The position numbers were made by a program, and so were the translations under genes. From Triplophysa rosa (taxonomy: Eukaryota; Chordata; Actinopteri; Cypriniformes; Nemacheilidae): a DNA stretch of 64,000 nt. The notes beneath the pieces were generated by a model. It saw only the letters and a program-made list of their open reading frames with translations. It made no database searches and had not been told where the DNA came from. Shown here one piece after another: positions 20,702 to 34,034 of the stretch. Positions within the stretch are counted from its first letter, which is position 1. Each line of letters opens with the position of its first letter. The stretch covers positions 7,846,403 to 7,910,402 of the forward strand of contig NC_079897.1 in the NCBI RefSeq assembly GCF_024868665.1, given 5' to 3'.

Positions 20702-23700
20702 CTTTTTTCAAGGGACAAAATTGAGAAGTTGAAGTATATCAGATGTTTGTCTGACGTATTGTACATAATTCCCAAGACGATTGTGTTCATCATTTTTTAT
20801 CCTTTATTAAATAGATAGAATACTTTTAAATTGATAAAATATATAAAATATAAAGAGTCTACAACATCCCTGTGCCTTTTATAGATTTTGTAATTCTATA
20901 ATAAACTTTTAATAACTAAAAATAACTTTTCAGTTGTATTTTATGTTACATTGGAAAAATAAAAGACTAACTCTTCTGGACTCTTTTTTACAGAAAATGT
21001 TTTAGTTTTTTTTGAGAGAGAAAATACAATTTACAGCATAGTTGTGAAATGAAAATTATTTATTTTAAATGCTGGAATCACTCCTTGAATTGTTGAGACA
21101 CGGAGGGGCTGCTTTGAAACAAAGACCCAGAGGTAAATTCTTGTTTGAAAAGAAAAGCGAACATGTTGATGTGTCCCCTTGCTCTCTTCCCTTCCTGTGA
21201 AGGAAGGACATCCTGTGATGGTGATTCAGTTACTATAGTGCCGTTTACTGGGAGCTGACTGACGTCCTTGTTCCTCCTCATACACCCAACCTCACGCCCC
21301 TTCCATTCCCACCTGCATTCTCTGTCGCATTGTCTGAGCTTTAGAAAGGTCTACAAATGCCTAAGAAACCAAGGAGCATGATAAGGATGTAAATACTGAA
21401 TATAAAACCATTGATCATATAATTTTAAGTATAAGTCTTGTGCAAGTTCTCTCTGAATATAGAGGATTTTTAAAATTTATTTTATATTTCCAAATGTATT
21501 ATACATTTTTCTAAAATCTCTTTTTGAATGCAAAATCAAAGGCCAATGGTTCCTGTCTGTCCCTCAGCACACTTTTGCATGAACACTCATTACGTTCACA
21601 TACAGAAACACTGTCGCCCATCCAAAATTCAGCTGGTGACGAAGAGCTTACCACATCACTCGCAACCTATTTCCTGGCAGCAGACAACCCAGAAGATTGT
21701 TTGAGCCCCAAGGGCTGCCCAAAACCCACTCAGCCTGCAACCCACCCCAATCCGGTCCACAGCTGCTCACACTGAAATCATCACAAGATGGCCCGGAATG
21801 ACCAGCACTAAAACACTGATCAAGAGTTGTAGTGGAGAGTTGGTATGTCTTAGCCAAGGCCATCACTGCCTTCATCCACCTTGAGAGAGTTAAAACCCTC
21901 TAGGGCTTGATCAGTCACCTTCTCTTTCTCTGAAGAACGTGAGGCCAGGGGGCAGGGTGGACTCTCACAACTCTGAAGTCAAATTCAAATGGTCCTTTTT
22001 ACTATCTATATAAAGGGTTTAATGTGGGCTGAAAGAAAAGTAGTTAAACAATAGTGGGCCGACAAACCTCGACAGCAACGTTAGTTTTACAGAGAGTTCA
22101 TTACATACCCGCACCACAGGGAAAGAAAAGAGAACATATGAATAACACAAGTGAAAATGGCTTAGCTTTACTTTGAAGAAAAAAAAATATTCCCAGAAAT
22201 GAGACCAGTATGGGAAAACTTTGCTGTGGCAAAATTTGGAGACATTGTCATTTTAATATTGGAAAAATAAATTAATAAATAAAAAATATTAAGTTTTTCT
22301 AAAAATACAACCATGTACTTTTAGATTTTTCAGTAGGGTCTGGCTTACAGTAGGTATGTAGTCATTTTAATAAGCCATGCATAAAAACTATAGAAGTCCA
22401 TGGCATCCTTCCGTTTACATAGCTAAGTAAATGTGTGTGTGTGTTTCAGAGAGGAAGTTCTGCATGTGTTCAGCACGTTCTGTATATGATACGCTACCCA
22501 GTGCTTTTCATGTGGGGTAACATGGAGTTCCTAATCCTTCCACTTCCTCAAAGCAGCCATCTGGAGATATATCTGTCTCTTTACGACATCAGCGGGGGCG
22601 GCGGCATGATGATTAATAATAATGACCAGACAGACACTATCTGCACTAATTGAGGACCATACTAAAATTGTGACAGGTATTACTAACTGTCTGAATTTAC
22701 TGAGATTCATACATTCATGAGATTCATTCTTTATTCTAAATCAATAAAAACATTTAGATGAATTAATTTTAACAAGACAGATCAAGTTCAGCTGCACAAC
22801 CCATGCACAAGACTTTATTAACTTTATGAATGGAGCATGAATATTACGGAAAGAAAATTCACCACTTCAGTAATATTTGTAATTATCTTTCTATTATATC
22901 ACAATTATACATAACAATCATTACTTTAGGAAACATATACACAAACATTGCCATTATTAGATTTACATTTTTTTTAAATAAAATTGTGTCTACAATGAGA
23001 AAAAGGTACAGAAATGTAAACTTTAAAAACTGTAAAATATGACGTGAAATAAATGATAATTTTATATAGATTTTTGCAAGTGTCTATAGAAATGTACATA
23101 CTGACATACTGACTGATGTTTTTATTTTATTTTGACTAGAAGTGATAATCAAACGAATGGCTGAAAAATGAAAGCCATGCATTGGTTTATAGGATATTAC
23201 TAAAGGCATACAAGAGTTTTAGTACATTACTAGTACATTAGTTCATTTTACTTACTTGTTTTAATGACTGTGAATGATACAATACAGACAGAGAGATCTC
23301 AAAACACACAAGGTTCCTCGTTAGGATAAATTAACTCATTAACAAAGCAAACATGTCAGCAGGGGAGAATCCTGAAATGCAGGAAATCCTGAAGTGCTCA
23401 CCCACACAACCTTAATTCTATGCATTATATATTCAATTCACTTTTATTTCTATAGCTCTGTTCATGATTTTCCTTGTTGCAACGCAGCTTTACATACATT
23501 ATAATAAAAAAAACATAATAGTAGTACATTAATGAATAAGGACACTATTAAAATACATGGTGTTATTGCAAGTTTTTCTCTATGCAATGTACATTGATGA
23601 AACACATGAACTGAAATTGATGCTAAGTTGCATTATTAGAAACTGTACATTGTTCAATTGAAGTATATTATTTAATTGAAGTAAATAATTTTATCTATTA

Positions 23701-23938
23701 TCAGTCCTGACTTAAAATTACAATATACCAGAACAATTTGCAATAATGCCATAACATGTAATAAAGTTAAATGCACAAGTTAGATGTGTACGTATATATA
23801 TTATGTATAAATAAATGTATATAGGTAAAATATATGAAGACATTTATTCCCAGTTAACTGCATCTGTAATAACTCCTGATTCCTGTGTCTGCAAAGTATA
23901 TTTCTATATTATATTAAATTTACAGTTATATATATTTT
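20702..23938. other. prdm1 upstream flank, no gene seen
   Basis: AT-rich noncoding DNA. A minus-strand LINE-type tail (AAGCTGCGTTGCAACAAGG, then AATAAAAGTGAATTGAA) lies at about 23428-23500. Nothing else was recognised. Confidence 0.5.
23428..23500 (-). repeat. LINE/SINE-type 3' tail
   Basis: On the minus strand, an AAGCTGCGTTGCAAC-like block, then AGCTATAGAAATAAAAGTG and TTGAAT. This is the 3' end shape shared by many fish non-LTR elements. Similar tails are at 40310-40381 and 61835-61902. Confidence 0.5.
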
Positions 23939-24337
23939 TGTCACGCACTCAAGGAGGGGCGAGAGCAGGTCATTTCACAAAACAAATCTTTATTAGGAAC
24001 TTCACAAGTACGCTTTAGAAGTGCCAAAACTCCGAAAAAAACCAGGCAAAAGCTGAGTGTCGTATCTGTGGATAGTTGGTCTCCGTAGAACGAGTGGTGA
24101 AAGATGAATCCCAGAAAGTAATCCAAATGGAAATCCCTAGAGTCCACTAAGCAAGTGTCCCATAACGTGAGGCAAGCAACATTGAGACCGGATGACTGTG
24201 AGCCTGGAGGTGAGATACTTATGCGTGTAGGCTGATGGGGAACAGGTGTCGTTAATTAGAATTCAGGTGAATTGGAACGGGTGCGTGAAACTGGAAATCT
24301 GGTGTCTGAGGGAGATGTGGTTGGCGGGTCCGTGACA
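23939..24337 (-). repeat. Gypsy 3' LTR
   Basis: It is preceded on the element's strand by a purine-rich GGAGGAGGGGG tract, so this is the 3' LTR. It is 399 bases against 412 in its partner, the main difference being a short deletion near 24030. Confidence 0.9.
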
Positions 24338-25338
24338 TTACCCCCTCCTCCACGGGCGTCTCCTGACGCACTCAACCGACGACGAGGACGGCCACGGCTT
24401 CGGGGAGCAGGACAATCAGGGTGTAGATGATGGAAGTCTGATAACAGGGCTGGGTCTAGTACGTCGTGGTGATCAACCCATGACCTCTCCTCGGGACACC
24501 ATACCCCTCCCAGTCGATCAGGTATTGTAGCCGACCGCCTTGTCGCCGGTTCCTCTAGGATAGCTTGGTTGATCTCGTCATCCAAGGTCCATAGGATAGG
24601 ACAAATAAACACAGCTGGAGGAAGGACGGGTTCAGGTAATTCCGTAGGCGGATCGGGTGAGTGAATTCTGGACAGGGCGTCGGCCTTGGTGTTCTTATAT
24701 CCTGGTCTGTACGTGAGGGTAAAGTTGAAACGGGTGAAAAATAGTGACCAGCGGGCTTGTCTTGGGTTTAAACGTTTGGCTTCTCTCAGATATTGCAGGT
24801 TCTTATGATCGGTGATGACCTTGAAGGGGTGTTTGGCTCCTTCCAACCAGTGCCGCCATTCTTCTAGGGCTAACTTTATGGCCAGCAGTTCACGGTTGCC
24901 AATATCATAATTCTGTTCTGCCGGGGATAACTTCTTGGAATAATAGGCGCAGGGATGGAGTGCAGGTGGTTCTCCCCCATATTGTGACAGGACCGCTCCT
25001 ACCCCCACCATGGAGGTGTCCACCTCCACCACAAACGGAAGGTCAGGGTCTGGATGGGTAAGCGTGGGGGCAATGCAGAAGGCCTCTTTCAGGAGATGGA
25101 AAGCTTCGATTGCCGCGGTGTCCCAGGTGAGTTTACCAGGTTTCTTCTTGAGCAGGGATGTGAGAGGTGCTGCAATTTGGCTGTACCGAGCGATGAAACG
25201 GCAGCAGAAATTTGCAAACCCGAGGAACTGTTGGAGCTGTTTGATGGTCTGAGGTTGTGGCCAGTTGCGAACTGCCTCTACTTTCCCCCGGTCCATGCAC
25301 ACCCCTTGTGGTGTGATGACATAACCCAGGAAATGCAC
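24338..25338 (-). pseudogene. Gypsy RT C-terminus, RNase H and chromodomain remnant
   Basis: It starts in the RT thumb/connection ([29 protein letters not shown]). RNase H follows, with FVVEVDTS for the first catalytic Asp, [12 protein letters not shown] for the Glu, [11 protein letters not shown] for the third acidic residue, and [10 protein letters not shown]. After [14 protein letters not shown] the reading enters chromodomain-type sequence; DWEGYG is visible in a neighbouring frame and [18 protein letters not shown] in this one. About 1 kb that should encode integrase is absent. Confidence 0.85.
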
Positions 25339-25749
25339 AGATGTTAGATGGAACTCACACTTCCCCTTCTTTAGGTAGAGGCGATACTCGCGGAGGCGTT
25401 AGAGTACCTGCCGAACATGATGTTGGTGAGTCTCGAGATCTGGGGAGTATATAAGGAAGTCATCTATGTATATTATTACGAACTTGTGTAGCATGTCTCG
25501 AAAGTTCTCGTTCATGAAATTCTGGAACACGGAAGGGCTGTTGGCTAGACCATATGGCATGACGTAGTGTTGCCGGTAGGAGTAATAGTGGCCGGTAGGA
25601 GTAATGAAGGCCGTCTTCTACTCGTCACCTTTCTGGATTCGGATCAGGTTGTAGGCGCTTATGAGGTCTAGTTTGGAGAATATTTTAGCTCCTCGAAGCT
25701 CCTCTAAGGCGGCGGGCACTAGGGGAAGGGGATAGGTGAATTTTACGGT
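25339..25749 (-). pseudogene. Gypsy reverse transcriptase core, broken
   Basis: The catalytic YIDD followed by FL reads at 25470-25459. Stops interrupt the frame, one just after RRLNS (near 25750) and one near 25398. A 19-base tandem duplication around 25574-25605 (CCGGTAGGAGTAAT unit) shifts the frame. Catalytically dead as it stands. Confidence 0.75.
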
Positions 25750-26544
25750 TTAAGAGTTGAGACGGCGATAATCGATACAGGGTCGAAGTCCTCCATCCTT
25801 CTTTCCGACAAAAAAGAAACTGGATGCGGCCGGTGATGTCGACGGGCGGATAAATCCTTGCGAGAGAGCTTCTGTGATGTACTCTTCCATAGCTCGTGTC
25901 TCTGGGATTGAGAGGGGATATATACAACCTTTAGGCAGTGTGGCTCCAGGTAGCAGGTTGATTGCACAGTCCCATGGCCGATGGGGAGGCAGTTTGGTAG
26001 CCACGGACTTATTGAACACGTCCTGGAACTCCAGGTAGGCAGGTGGAAGCTCCACAGATATCGAGGATGGAGGACTTTCCAAGGTAGTGGATCCCTGGAG
26101 AGTGAACTCTTCCTGCAACGTCCTTTGACAATGAGTCAAGCAATAGTCACTCCACCATTGGATGTCGCTCGTCTCCCACACAATCACCGGCTGATGTTGA
26201 GCTAACCACGGGCATCCCATGACGATATCCATGGTGGCAGCCTCTAACACGAGAAAGGAGATCTCCTCTTCATGATTATGAGGTAGTCGTAGTTTTAGAG
26301 GAGGAGTACAGGAAGTCACCATGCCCCGGGCTAGCGGTTCTCCTTGAATATTGATGATTTGGTAGGTCGTGCGACTCTTGAGACTGGGAATATTGTGGGG
26401 CTTGAGTAAACGTGAGGAGATAAAGTTGCCAGAGGATCCTGAATCCAGGAGGCTCTTGACTGGAACAGATTTTTGAGCAAGAATCAACAAACCATCGTTA
26501 TGCGGAAAATTCATGGCTATATTGTCTATATGTATGGGACTCAC
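25750..26544 (-). pseudogene. Gypsy protease and RT N-terminus
   Basis: The aspartic protease motif is LLDSGSSGNFIS, followed by the flap region and DIVMGCPWL, the second protease block. After a linker come DCAINLLPGATLPKG, IPETRAMEEYI and VGKKDGGLRPCIDYRRLN, the standard start of a Gypsy RT. Confidence 0.85.
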
Positions 26545-26599
26545 TGCAGATGTTGGAGGAAGTACAGGGCAGGTGCTGACGACATGTCCTTGGCCGCCA

Positions 26600-27310
26600 C
26601 AATACAGGCACAGGTTAAGCTGTTTGCGTCTGTCCTTCAGGTTCAGGTGTGGGGAACATCGGATCTGATACTGTGCGAAACGCGGGTTGAAACTCTAGGT
26701 GTGCAGCATTGAGGTTTTGTGATATATGTTGGGCTTTCTGCATCAAATTTTCCCATCCCACGGTGGTATCATAAATGGTCATCTGCTGTTGAACTCTCGG
26801 ATTGAGACCTCGTCGATATGCAGAGAGAAGCGCAGTCTCATTCCATCCACTGGTGGCCGCCAGCGTGCGAAACTGTAGGGTGTACTCGTGAATGGAGTGC
26901 TGGGCTTGTCATATTCTGAAAAGTTCATCGTGCACCGATAAGGATGTAGTACATGTACCAAATACTTCCTTGAAGTGTGCGAGAAACCTGTAAAGGGATC
27001 GGGTGATGGGACTGTCGGCGTTCCATGCTGACTGTGCCCATTGGCGAGCCCTTCCGGTTAGCAACGAGATGATGAATGCTATTTTAGCGCGGTCGTTAGC
27101 AAACTGTTGAGGAAGCATTTCAAAATAAGGAGCGTTAGAGCAGGAAGCCACTACATTCTGATATATCACCGGAAAACGTAGTAGGTTTGGCCATGGGACA
27201 AGCAGGGGCAGACAGCAGTGATGGGTTTGATGGCGGTTTTAGCGATGAGCAGAGTAGGTCGACCAGTTCCTGGAACGGTCCGGGATTTTCTGGGGACTGG
27301 GATTCCATCC
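26600..27310 (-). pseudogene. Gypsy gag, frame-broken
   Basis: Fragments in neighbouring frames give PTTFSGDISECSGFLLQC-like, FANDRAKIAFIISLLTGRA and ALQWAQSAW-like capsid segments, the usual gag of this Gypsy group. Frame shifts near 27140 and 26920 break it. Confidence 0.7.
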
Positions 27311-27340
27311 TCTGAAAAATTTCCTTGTGATCTGGTCTTC

Positions 27341-27752
27341 TGTCACGCACTCAAGGAGGGACGAGAGCAGGTAATTTCACAAAACAAATCTTTATTAGGA
27401 ACTTCACAAGTAAGTTTTAGAAGTGCCGAAACTTAGGAGAAACTTCGCCCAGAAAAACAGGCAAAAGCTGAGTGTCTTAACTGTGGATAGTTGGTCTCCG
27501 TAGAACGAGTGGTGGAAGATGAATCCCAGAAAGTAATCCAAACGGAAATCCCTAGAGTCCACTAAGCAAGTGTCCCATACCGTGAGGCAAGCAACATTGA
27601 GACCGGATGACTGTGAGCCTGGAGGTGAGATACTTATGTGTGTAGGCTGATGGGGAACAGGTGTCGTTAATTAGAATTTAGGTGAATTGGAACGGGTGCG
27701 TGAAACTGGAAATCTGGTGTCTGAGGGAGATGTGGTTGGCGGGTCCGTGACA
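27341..27752 (-). repeat. Gypsy 5' LTR
   Basis: 412 bases, TGTCACGCACTC to GGGTCCGTGACA, flanked on the outside by ATTTT. The primer-binding site next to it was not matched to a tRNA. Confidence 0.9.
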
Positions 27753-27757
27753 ATTTT

Positions 27758-30069
27758 ACATGCCGTATATACTGTATATATTTAATCAAAATAGGATTAT
27801 CTACTATATTCACTACAAATATATTTACTAAATTCTTCTTTCCTGGTGGGTACCCTGTGTTTCACAAAGGGTCCGCTGCTCAGCTTTGTCTTCACTAAAT
27901 CAAGCCAAGAATTACACATTTATAATGTTAATACATTATGCTGTTTTATTTTCTATTTCTGCATAACATAACTTGTTTGTCATAACATCTACATAACAAT
28001 AGTTTCATACCAGTTCATGTGCAGAACACCGCAGCTTCTTGGCTGTAGTCCTTTTAAGTGAAATTTGTTTTAGACACAAAAACATTCACTCATGCGTTAG
28101 CTAATGTTATGTATAGTTGATAATCGAGTCCATGTTAAGTGAGTTTACCCCAGTGGCACACTTCTTTTGCTCTCTGAGTCTCTCTGATCTTTACACAAGA
28201 CACACTGTTCCTGGCACGCATGTACGCACACATCTTCCCATCAAAGTGGCAGAGAAAAGCATGTGGAAAGAACAAAGCCAGAAATACAGTGTAATCACAC
28301 ATGCCCTCACTCTCCAAACACCAGGACCAAATACTAAAAAACAGATTCAGTTATATTTAGAAATAAATAATAACATTAATAAAAATAGACCAGCAATTAT
28401 GTGCTTTATGTTTCAACACACATTTATCTCAATACACTCGTGAATATAGTGGAAGGGAATCCTTTTGGTCCATCAGATTTGGCACAGTTCTCAGCTAGAG
28501 GAAATGTTTAGTATGGATCTCTGCCAAAAAATCAATTGGCAATACCTTTACCACCTCCACCTGTAACATGCCACCAGAGTAAAACAGTACTGTGTATGTT
28601 GTGAAATGACATTAAATATATTAAAATAGAGATATCTATAGAACTATATTCATTTTATAGGATGATCTATGCTGTTGTGTGGTTGCATGAAAATCATGGG
28701 TGAGGCAGAAATATAACAAAAGCAATTTTACTTTAAAAAGATTTATAATCACTTTCGGTTTATAGTAAGGATCAAATGTGTCTGATTTCCATCACATAAT
28801 CACAACACATCATTCTCATGAGAACGTCATTGTACGCTACATGTCTTTTTCATATATAAAGATAATATTATATGATGATATTATATAATGTTATTTAACA
28901 AGTAACAAAAATATAATTCAATAAAATATAATTGATGTTTAATTCTGAAACCAACTGGATAATGTTATATGAATTTACACTAAGCACATTACATTAAGCA
29001 GAGATTATATCAGTTCAAACAGCTGTCACGGGTCTGTGTCTCACAGTGTGTTGTGTGCAAATATTTCTTAAGTATTATAAACAAATGAAAAATACATGCC
29101 ACACTTAGAATGACTCTTACTTTTTACTTTAGTATGTGTCTTGTCGATTATTAATATGTTTAAAATGATGGCCAGTGTGTATATACTGTATGTGTGGGTG
29201 ATATAATGAGTGATGGATGTAACAGACGTGTGTAAACTTGTTTCTGTGGTATACATGGACACAACCTAAGGTTACAAACCAATAATTACCAGAGTATCAT
29301 GATGTAAACATGGTTAGGCGGCTTAATAAACATGCAAAAATGTTCTAAAGAAATTGTAGGGTTATGTTTTTGGGGAGGGTCAGGGGATAGAAAAAAACAT
29401 TATGTCACTAAATAAAAAACGATACATTAGTATGTGTTTGTATGTGACCACAGTCAGAACAATGAATGTGTTTGAGTAAAGTTCTAATACATAATCATAA
29501 TCAAATAAACTCGCTGATTTATTTAACATTAAGTTTCCAATTAAGTTCCCAATAATTCTTTTTTATAGTGTGTCTGTACAGTATTTATCAACAGTATTTA
29601 AAAGAAACAAAGTGACATGAAAACAGGATAATATCGCTGAACTATCATTCCACAGCCAAACGCCATTTCTTTTCTCCCCTTCTGCAGCTACAATGAAACT
29701 TTTGGGACATTGTCTTTTTCATGTAGTAAATATTTAGAGGACATGGAAAGGAGCTCTTATGTCACCATATAAATAGATAGCTGTTATCCATCAGTGACCA
29801 GTGCTGTCTGGAGTGGGTGGTCAGTGAGGATCTCTTTAATTGTTGTGTAAAGTTGTAGGATGGTGATTCACCCCAATCCACCTCTGGGTGCCCTCTTTTT
29901 GACCCAACTGGTCAAATGCAGTCATGAGCATTATGCCGGCCATGCCAAAAAAAGACTTCACTGATTACATACACATACGCAAAATTGCAAAAAAAACCCT
30001 CAAATCCACTTTCACTACAGATGTCATGCCAATAAACCTGCTTGTACAAAACTGAAGCATCCATCAATG
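27758..30069. other. intergenic AT-rich DNA, no gene seen
   Basis: No coding or RNA gene is recognisable. About 29340-29410 vaguely resembles the GTTAGGGATAG fish repeat. Confidence 0.5.
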
Positions 30070-30379
30070 ACCACGTTTACATGGACAACAATATTCCAAT
30101 ATTAACACGATTAAGACAATACTCTGATTAAGAATGTACCATGTAAACAGCTTTTTGATTACCTTAATCTGTCAAAAAGTCGAAATCGCAGTAAACACAA
30201 AACGAATTAAGACGTGTGGAGTATTCCTATTTTAGTCGCACTTTTCGCAGCACTTTGCGACAGGATACACACACGGCTGTGGTCAACCGTTTGACGGCAA
30301 ACAAAAGAGCATGGCTTCAAAGCTTGTTTTCCGAATGGGAAACGAGGATAATATTAACAATTCTTAAAGAAATGTATAT

Positions 30380-30749
30380 TATAGAGGGCATGCATTGACG
30401 TCACTTTCCCACGTGAGCATGTCGGGACGCGCCTGGGGACATGCTCCCCTGGGTGGCAAAACACTCAGCAAAATGGCTGAGGAGAATAGGAGAAACAAAG
30501 AAACCGGGACTAAACACGCAATTATTTGCTGAAATTACAAGCAGCTGGACTCGACGGTGATCCTTACGGCTTCACTACGACTTACAAAGGAATCAGGTGT
30601 TCCTGGACACTGAAATGTTGCGCGGAATTGCGTTTCCTGATATTATAAGCAGTCATTTTGCTGAATGTTTTGCCACTCACGGGGGCACACTCCGGCGTGC
30701 TCACGTGGTGTTCACGTGGTAAAGTGACGACACGTCCATACCCTCTATA
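30380..30749. mobile_element. inner MITE with TATAGAGGG termini
   Basis: The left end TATAGAGGGCATGCATTGACG and the complement of the right end, TATAGAGGGTATGGACGTG, match. Complementarity extends through GTCACTTTCCCACGTGAGCA and TGGCAAAACACTCAGCAAAA for about 100 bases. Length is about 370. Confidence 0.65.
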
Positions 30750-30752
30750 AAG

Positions 30753-32056
30753 TACTGCTGTTGTCGAGTCCGGACTCGAGACGTTTTTTTATGGTCTCGA
30801 ACTTGTCTTGGACTCGTTAGTATTTGAACTCGGACTTGGTCATTGGTCTCTCAAATGTTCTAGTCGGTCTCGTCCGAGTCCAGCGATATATCTTTTATTT
30901 TCTCCTTCAAAACAAAACATTGATAGAGCAATACTTTTGTGATCCGAAAACTAATGATCCGAAAACTGTTGCCGACTCTCGACTCTAGAACGAGAGCTGC
31001 GCTTGCTCATAATTGGTTCAAGTCCGCGGGACTGTCATGCACGCCAGAAAGTGAATAACTGAATTAATTTGTGGATAATATTAAGTGTTTATGGGAGACG
31101 CTAAATGGGAACGATTCAGCTGAACTGGTTCGACCGGTTCACTAAAAAGAAAGAACCGGTTCGAATGAACGATTCGGCCGCGGTGCGAACAAGCATCAAT
31201 CATTCATCAGGCACGATGTCAGCGAGCAGCGGCATAATACAGATTGGTTTTACAAACCATAATAAATGTATCGACAGTGCACTTAAAAGGAAACTTTTTG
31301 CAACAAAACTTTCCCCGAAACATGTGGGACAACATCCAATTTCGTAAGACAGCTGCAAAGGCATCACAAAGAGAGGCAAGTTAATGCCATGTTTCAGAGT
31401 TAGCATTACATTGGAGTATTTTAGAAAGTTTGGAAAGTAGGGCTTAAAGATAAGATTGATCGTGTTTTTATTGTCATTGTGATGAACATGTAATTTAAGG
31501 ATGGGCACTGACGTGCTTATGAACGAGCCGTGGAGCCTCTGCTCTTTCTAGCGGCTCCTCTATCGAACACACACGTGCACGTGCACGGGCAGGCGCGCAC
31601 ACGCACGCACACACGCACAAAAGTGTTCATTGCTGCACAACCTTGCTGTTAGGAGGGCTGATAAAAAAGTTCCTTAAAAAAATAATAAACAGTTACACTT
31701 CGGCTTTGTGACTTTAGTGCTATACCTATATAGTTAAAATAAAATGACCTTATTTTATCTGCTTTTTGATCATTACAAACAATAATGAAAATGATTATCT
31801 TAGAATAGAAGATATGCTGTCTCTTGCATCACATAAATTATCAATAGTTAAGTATGTGGTCTTGTAGTCATGATTTTTTTCTGTCTCTGTCTTGACTGTC
31901 TCAATTGGACTCGGTCTTGACTTGGACTCGAACCTCTCTGGACTTGGGCTTGACTTGGACTCGAACCTCTTTGGACTCGGACTTGACTCGGTCTCGACTA
32001 GTCCTGGTCTTGGACTTGTCTTGGACTGGACAATGGTGGACTTGACTACAGCCCTA
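30753..32056. mobile_element. hAT-like non-autonomous element with CTCGGACTTG-type subterminal repeats
   Basis: It is flanked by perfect 8-base duplications CTATAAAG (30745-30752 and 32057-32064). The ends TACTGCTGTTGTCGAGTCC and, in complement, TAGGGCTGTAGTCAAGTCC form imperfect TIRs. Subterminal arrays of GGACTCGGACTTGACT-like units occur near both ends. Length 1304. No transposase. Confidence 0.75.
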
Positions 32057-32666
32057 CTATAAAGTGCCTTGATGGTTGTAAGAGCAGGAATGGCATTCTG
32101 GAGGGAACATTGGATGAGGACGTAACATCGCGTGGGGACGTAAAATGACATATGCCGTATAATCGATCTATGTACTATATCATGTAAAATGGGAACATGA
32201 AAGGTATTTTCTTAAAGAAACTCATGTAAAGACCTTAATTATAATTTTGTCTTACTCAGAATAAGGCAAATAATTAGACTTACTGATGTCCATGTAAATG
32301 TAGTCAAAACTAAAACGGCAATCCCTTATGCCAAACTTCTGGCACACATTGCAACTAATTTGCCTTAAATTAACTGACAGTTTCCAGCAAATAATCAGGT
32401 TTGTAAAGGTACATAATTGAGAAAAGAGTTGCATATTTCTACATGAAATTCAGATATTTGGGATTAGTGTGGAATTTCAGAAAAATGACACTTGAAATTA
32501 CACAATTTTGACTAGGTTCATTGATATAGGCTACTGTATGTTGCATACCTATATAGTAAGGACTTATTTTGACGGACAATATTTGCAGAGCAATTTTTTT
32601 GTATTTGCGGCTTTTGTTGGATCTGCTGTCATTTAGAAAGAAATGCTCAATGCACACTTAATATTT

Positions 32667-32760
32667 ACATTTTTTTACATTTACATTTATTTATTTGGCA
32701 GATGCTTAAATCCAAAGAAGCTTACAAGTAGGAGAGCATTTAAGATTTTGTCAACACGCT
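32667..32760. repeat. fish interspersed repeat (GGCAGATGCTT..ATCCAAAG type)
   Basis: TTTACATTTATTTATTTGGC, then AGATGCTTAAATCCAAAG and CTTACAAGTA, is a very common fish repeat motif. Family not assigned. Confidence 0.5.
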
Positions 32761-34034
32761 AAACAGTACTGGTTGTTTACCAGGCCATGTTACTAGTAGG
32801 ATTAAAGCTGAGGCAAGGAAGAGAATGAACAACATGAAAGATCTTTTTTTTTCTATGACAGAGCTTGACAGTTACTGGTTAGTCAGATAAATGCAAAACA
32901 GGTATGTTTTGTTCTCAGAGCCATCAGAAATCTTGCATTACTCTGCAACTATAAGCAGCTAAAAATATCTGTCTCTATGTGTGCGTGACTATATGTGAAA
33001 GAGACTCCGATCCCCGTAATTTGTTGACGATTGACATTAGACCTGTAATTACAGCAGCACTCACAGTCACAAAGCTGGAGCCCTGCAGTAGGACGGATAT
33101 GTTTCTGTCTCTGCCCCTTTAAAACCCCATTAATCCAACAGTACGAAATCTCAAACACACACAGCAAATACACACCCGACACTGTTCATAAACTTACAGA
33201 GGCATGCCTGTAGTTAAAGAATTAACTGAGTGTAAGTGTGTGTATGTGTTGATTGTATTGTTGAAGGACAACCCTTGACAAACACATGGAGACTGTTTGA
33301 CTGGCCACTCGAACTCCCCTGTGTTTAACTGATCCTTCGACCAGAGTGAGTCACACCTCACCTGAATGGCCGAGTGACGCCTCTCATCTGAGACAAAATG
33401 ACGACTTACACACAGACATGCCGATGGTTGGCAGCTCGCTAGCCGCAAAATAATTACACAGGAAGTCATAGGAGCAAAACCTGCAATTATTAGCGCAACT
33501 CTTTACAACAAAGAACAGAAGAAAGAGTGACCTCTGAGACAATAACACAAACACATTGTGAGCAGTCAAAAACATAAACAAATGCACACCCATCTTTATC
33601 TATAATGAGTCAGTAGCTGAAACCAACAGCAACATGAGTAATGAAAGCCTGAGTCAAGCTGGTGGTCACACACACATGTACAAAGTTCTCTGTATGAAAA
33701 CAGAAAGTTTCAGAGAGACATGACAGTTAAACTAGTCGAGCATTGATTGTGATTTACTGCCAATTCATATCATATATAATTCTTACCTGTTTCATGTGAA
33801 TGGGACAGATTTAGAGAGAGGTTAAGAGGAATGGAAATGTATGTTGTCAAAGAGCAAAAGTTGGGACAGGACAGCAAGCAAATGACTGAGCAGGGATTTT
33901 CCCTCAGTATATAAAACACGAGCAGGTCACATTTTAAAGTAATCAAGATATAATAATAATAATCACTATTAAAAGAATATAATGTGTATTAAATAAATAT
34001 AACATGTTGAAATAAAGACAACGGAAACTATTTG
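32761..34034. other. intergenic, no gene seen
   Basis: No coding frame with recognisable features and no clear repeat structure. Confidence 0.5.

Larger units (their letters stand above)
23939..27752 (-). mobile_element. Gypsy LTR retrotransposon, integrase deleted, with intact LTRs and target duplication
   Basis: Two near-identical LTRs (23939-24337 and 27341-27752), each running TGTCAC to GTGACA, flank about 3 kb read on the minus strand: gag, protease, RT and RNase H. After the RNase H region the sequence goes directly to chromodomain C-terminal remnants and a polypurine tract (GGAGGAGGGGG), with no zinc-finger or D,D,E integrase core. Identical ATTTT on both outer sides (23934-23938 and 27753-27757) is the 5-bp target duplication. 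Frame breaks occur in RT. The LTRs differ by about 13 bases of indel and few substitutions, so insertion was fairly recent. Confidence 0.9.
30070..32308. mobile_element. outer DNA element of a three-layer nest (CATGGACA termini)
   Basis: The left end ACGTTTACATGGACAACA and the right end, read in complement as ACATTTACATGGACATCA, are inverted repeats. Similarity continues weakly inward. The interior contains a smaller inverted-repeat element (about 30380-30749) and a hAT-like insertion (30753-32056). No transposase. Target duplication unclear; boundaries are good to about 5 bases. Confidence 0.5.
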
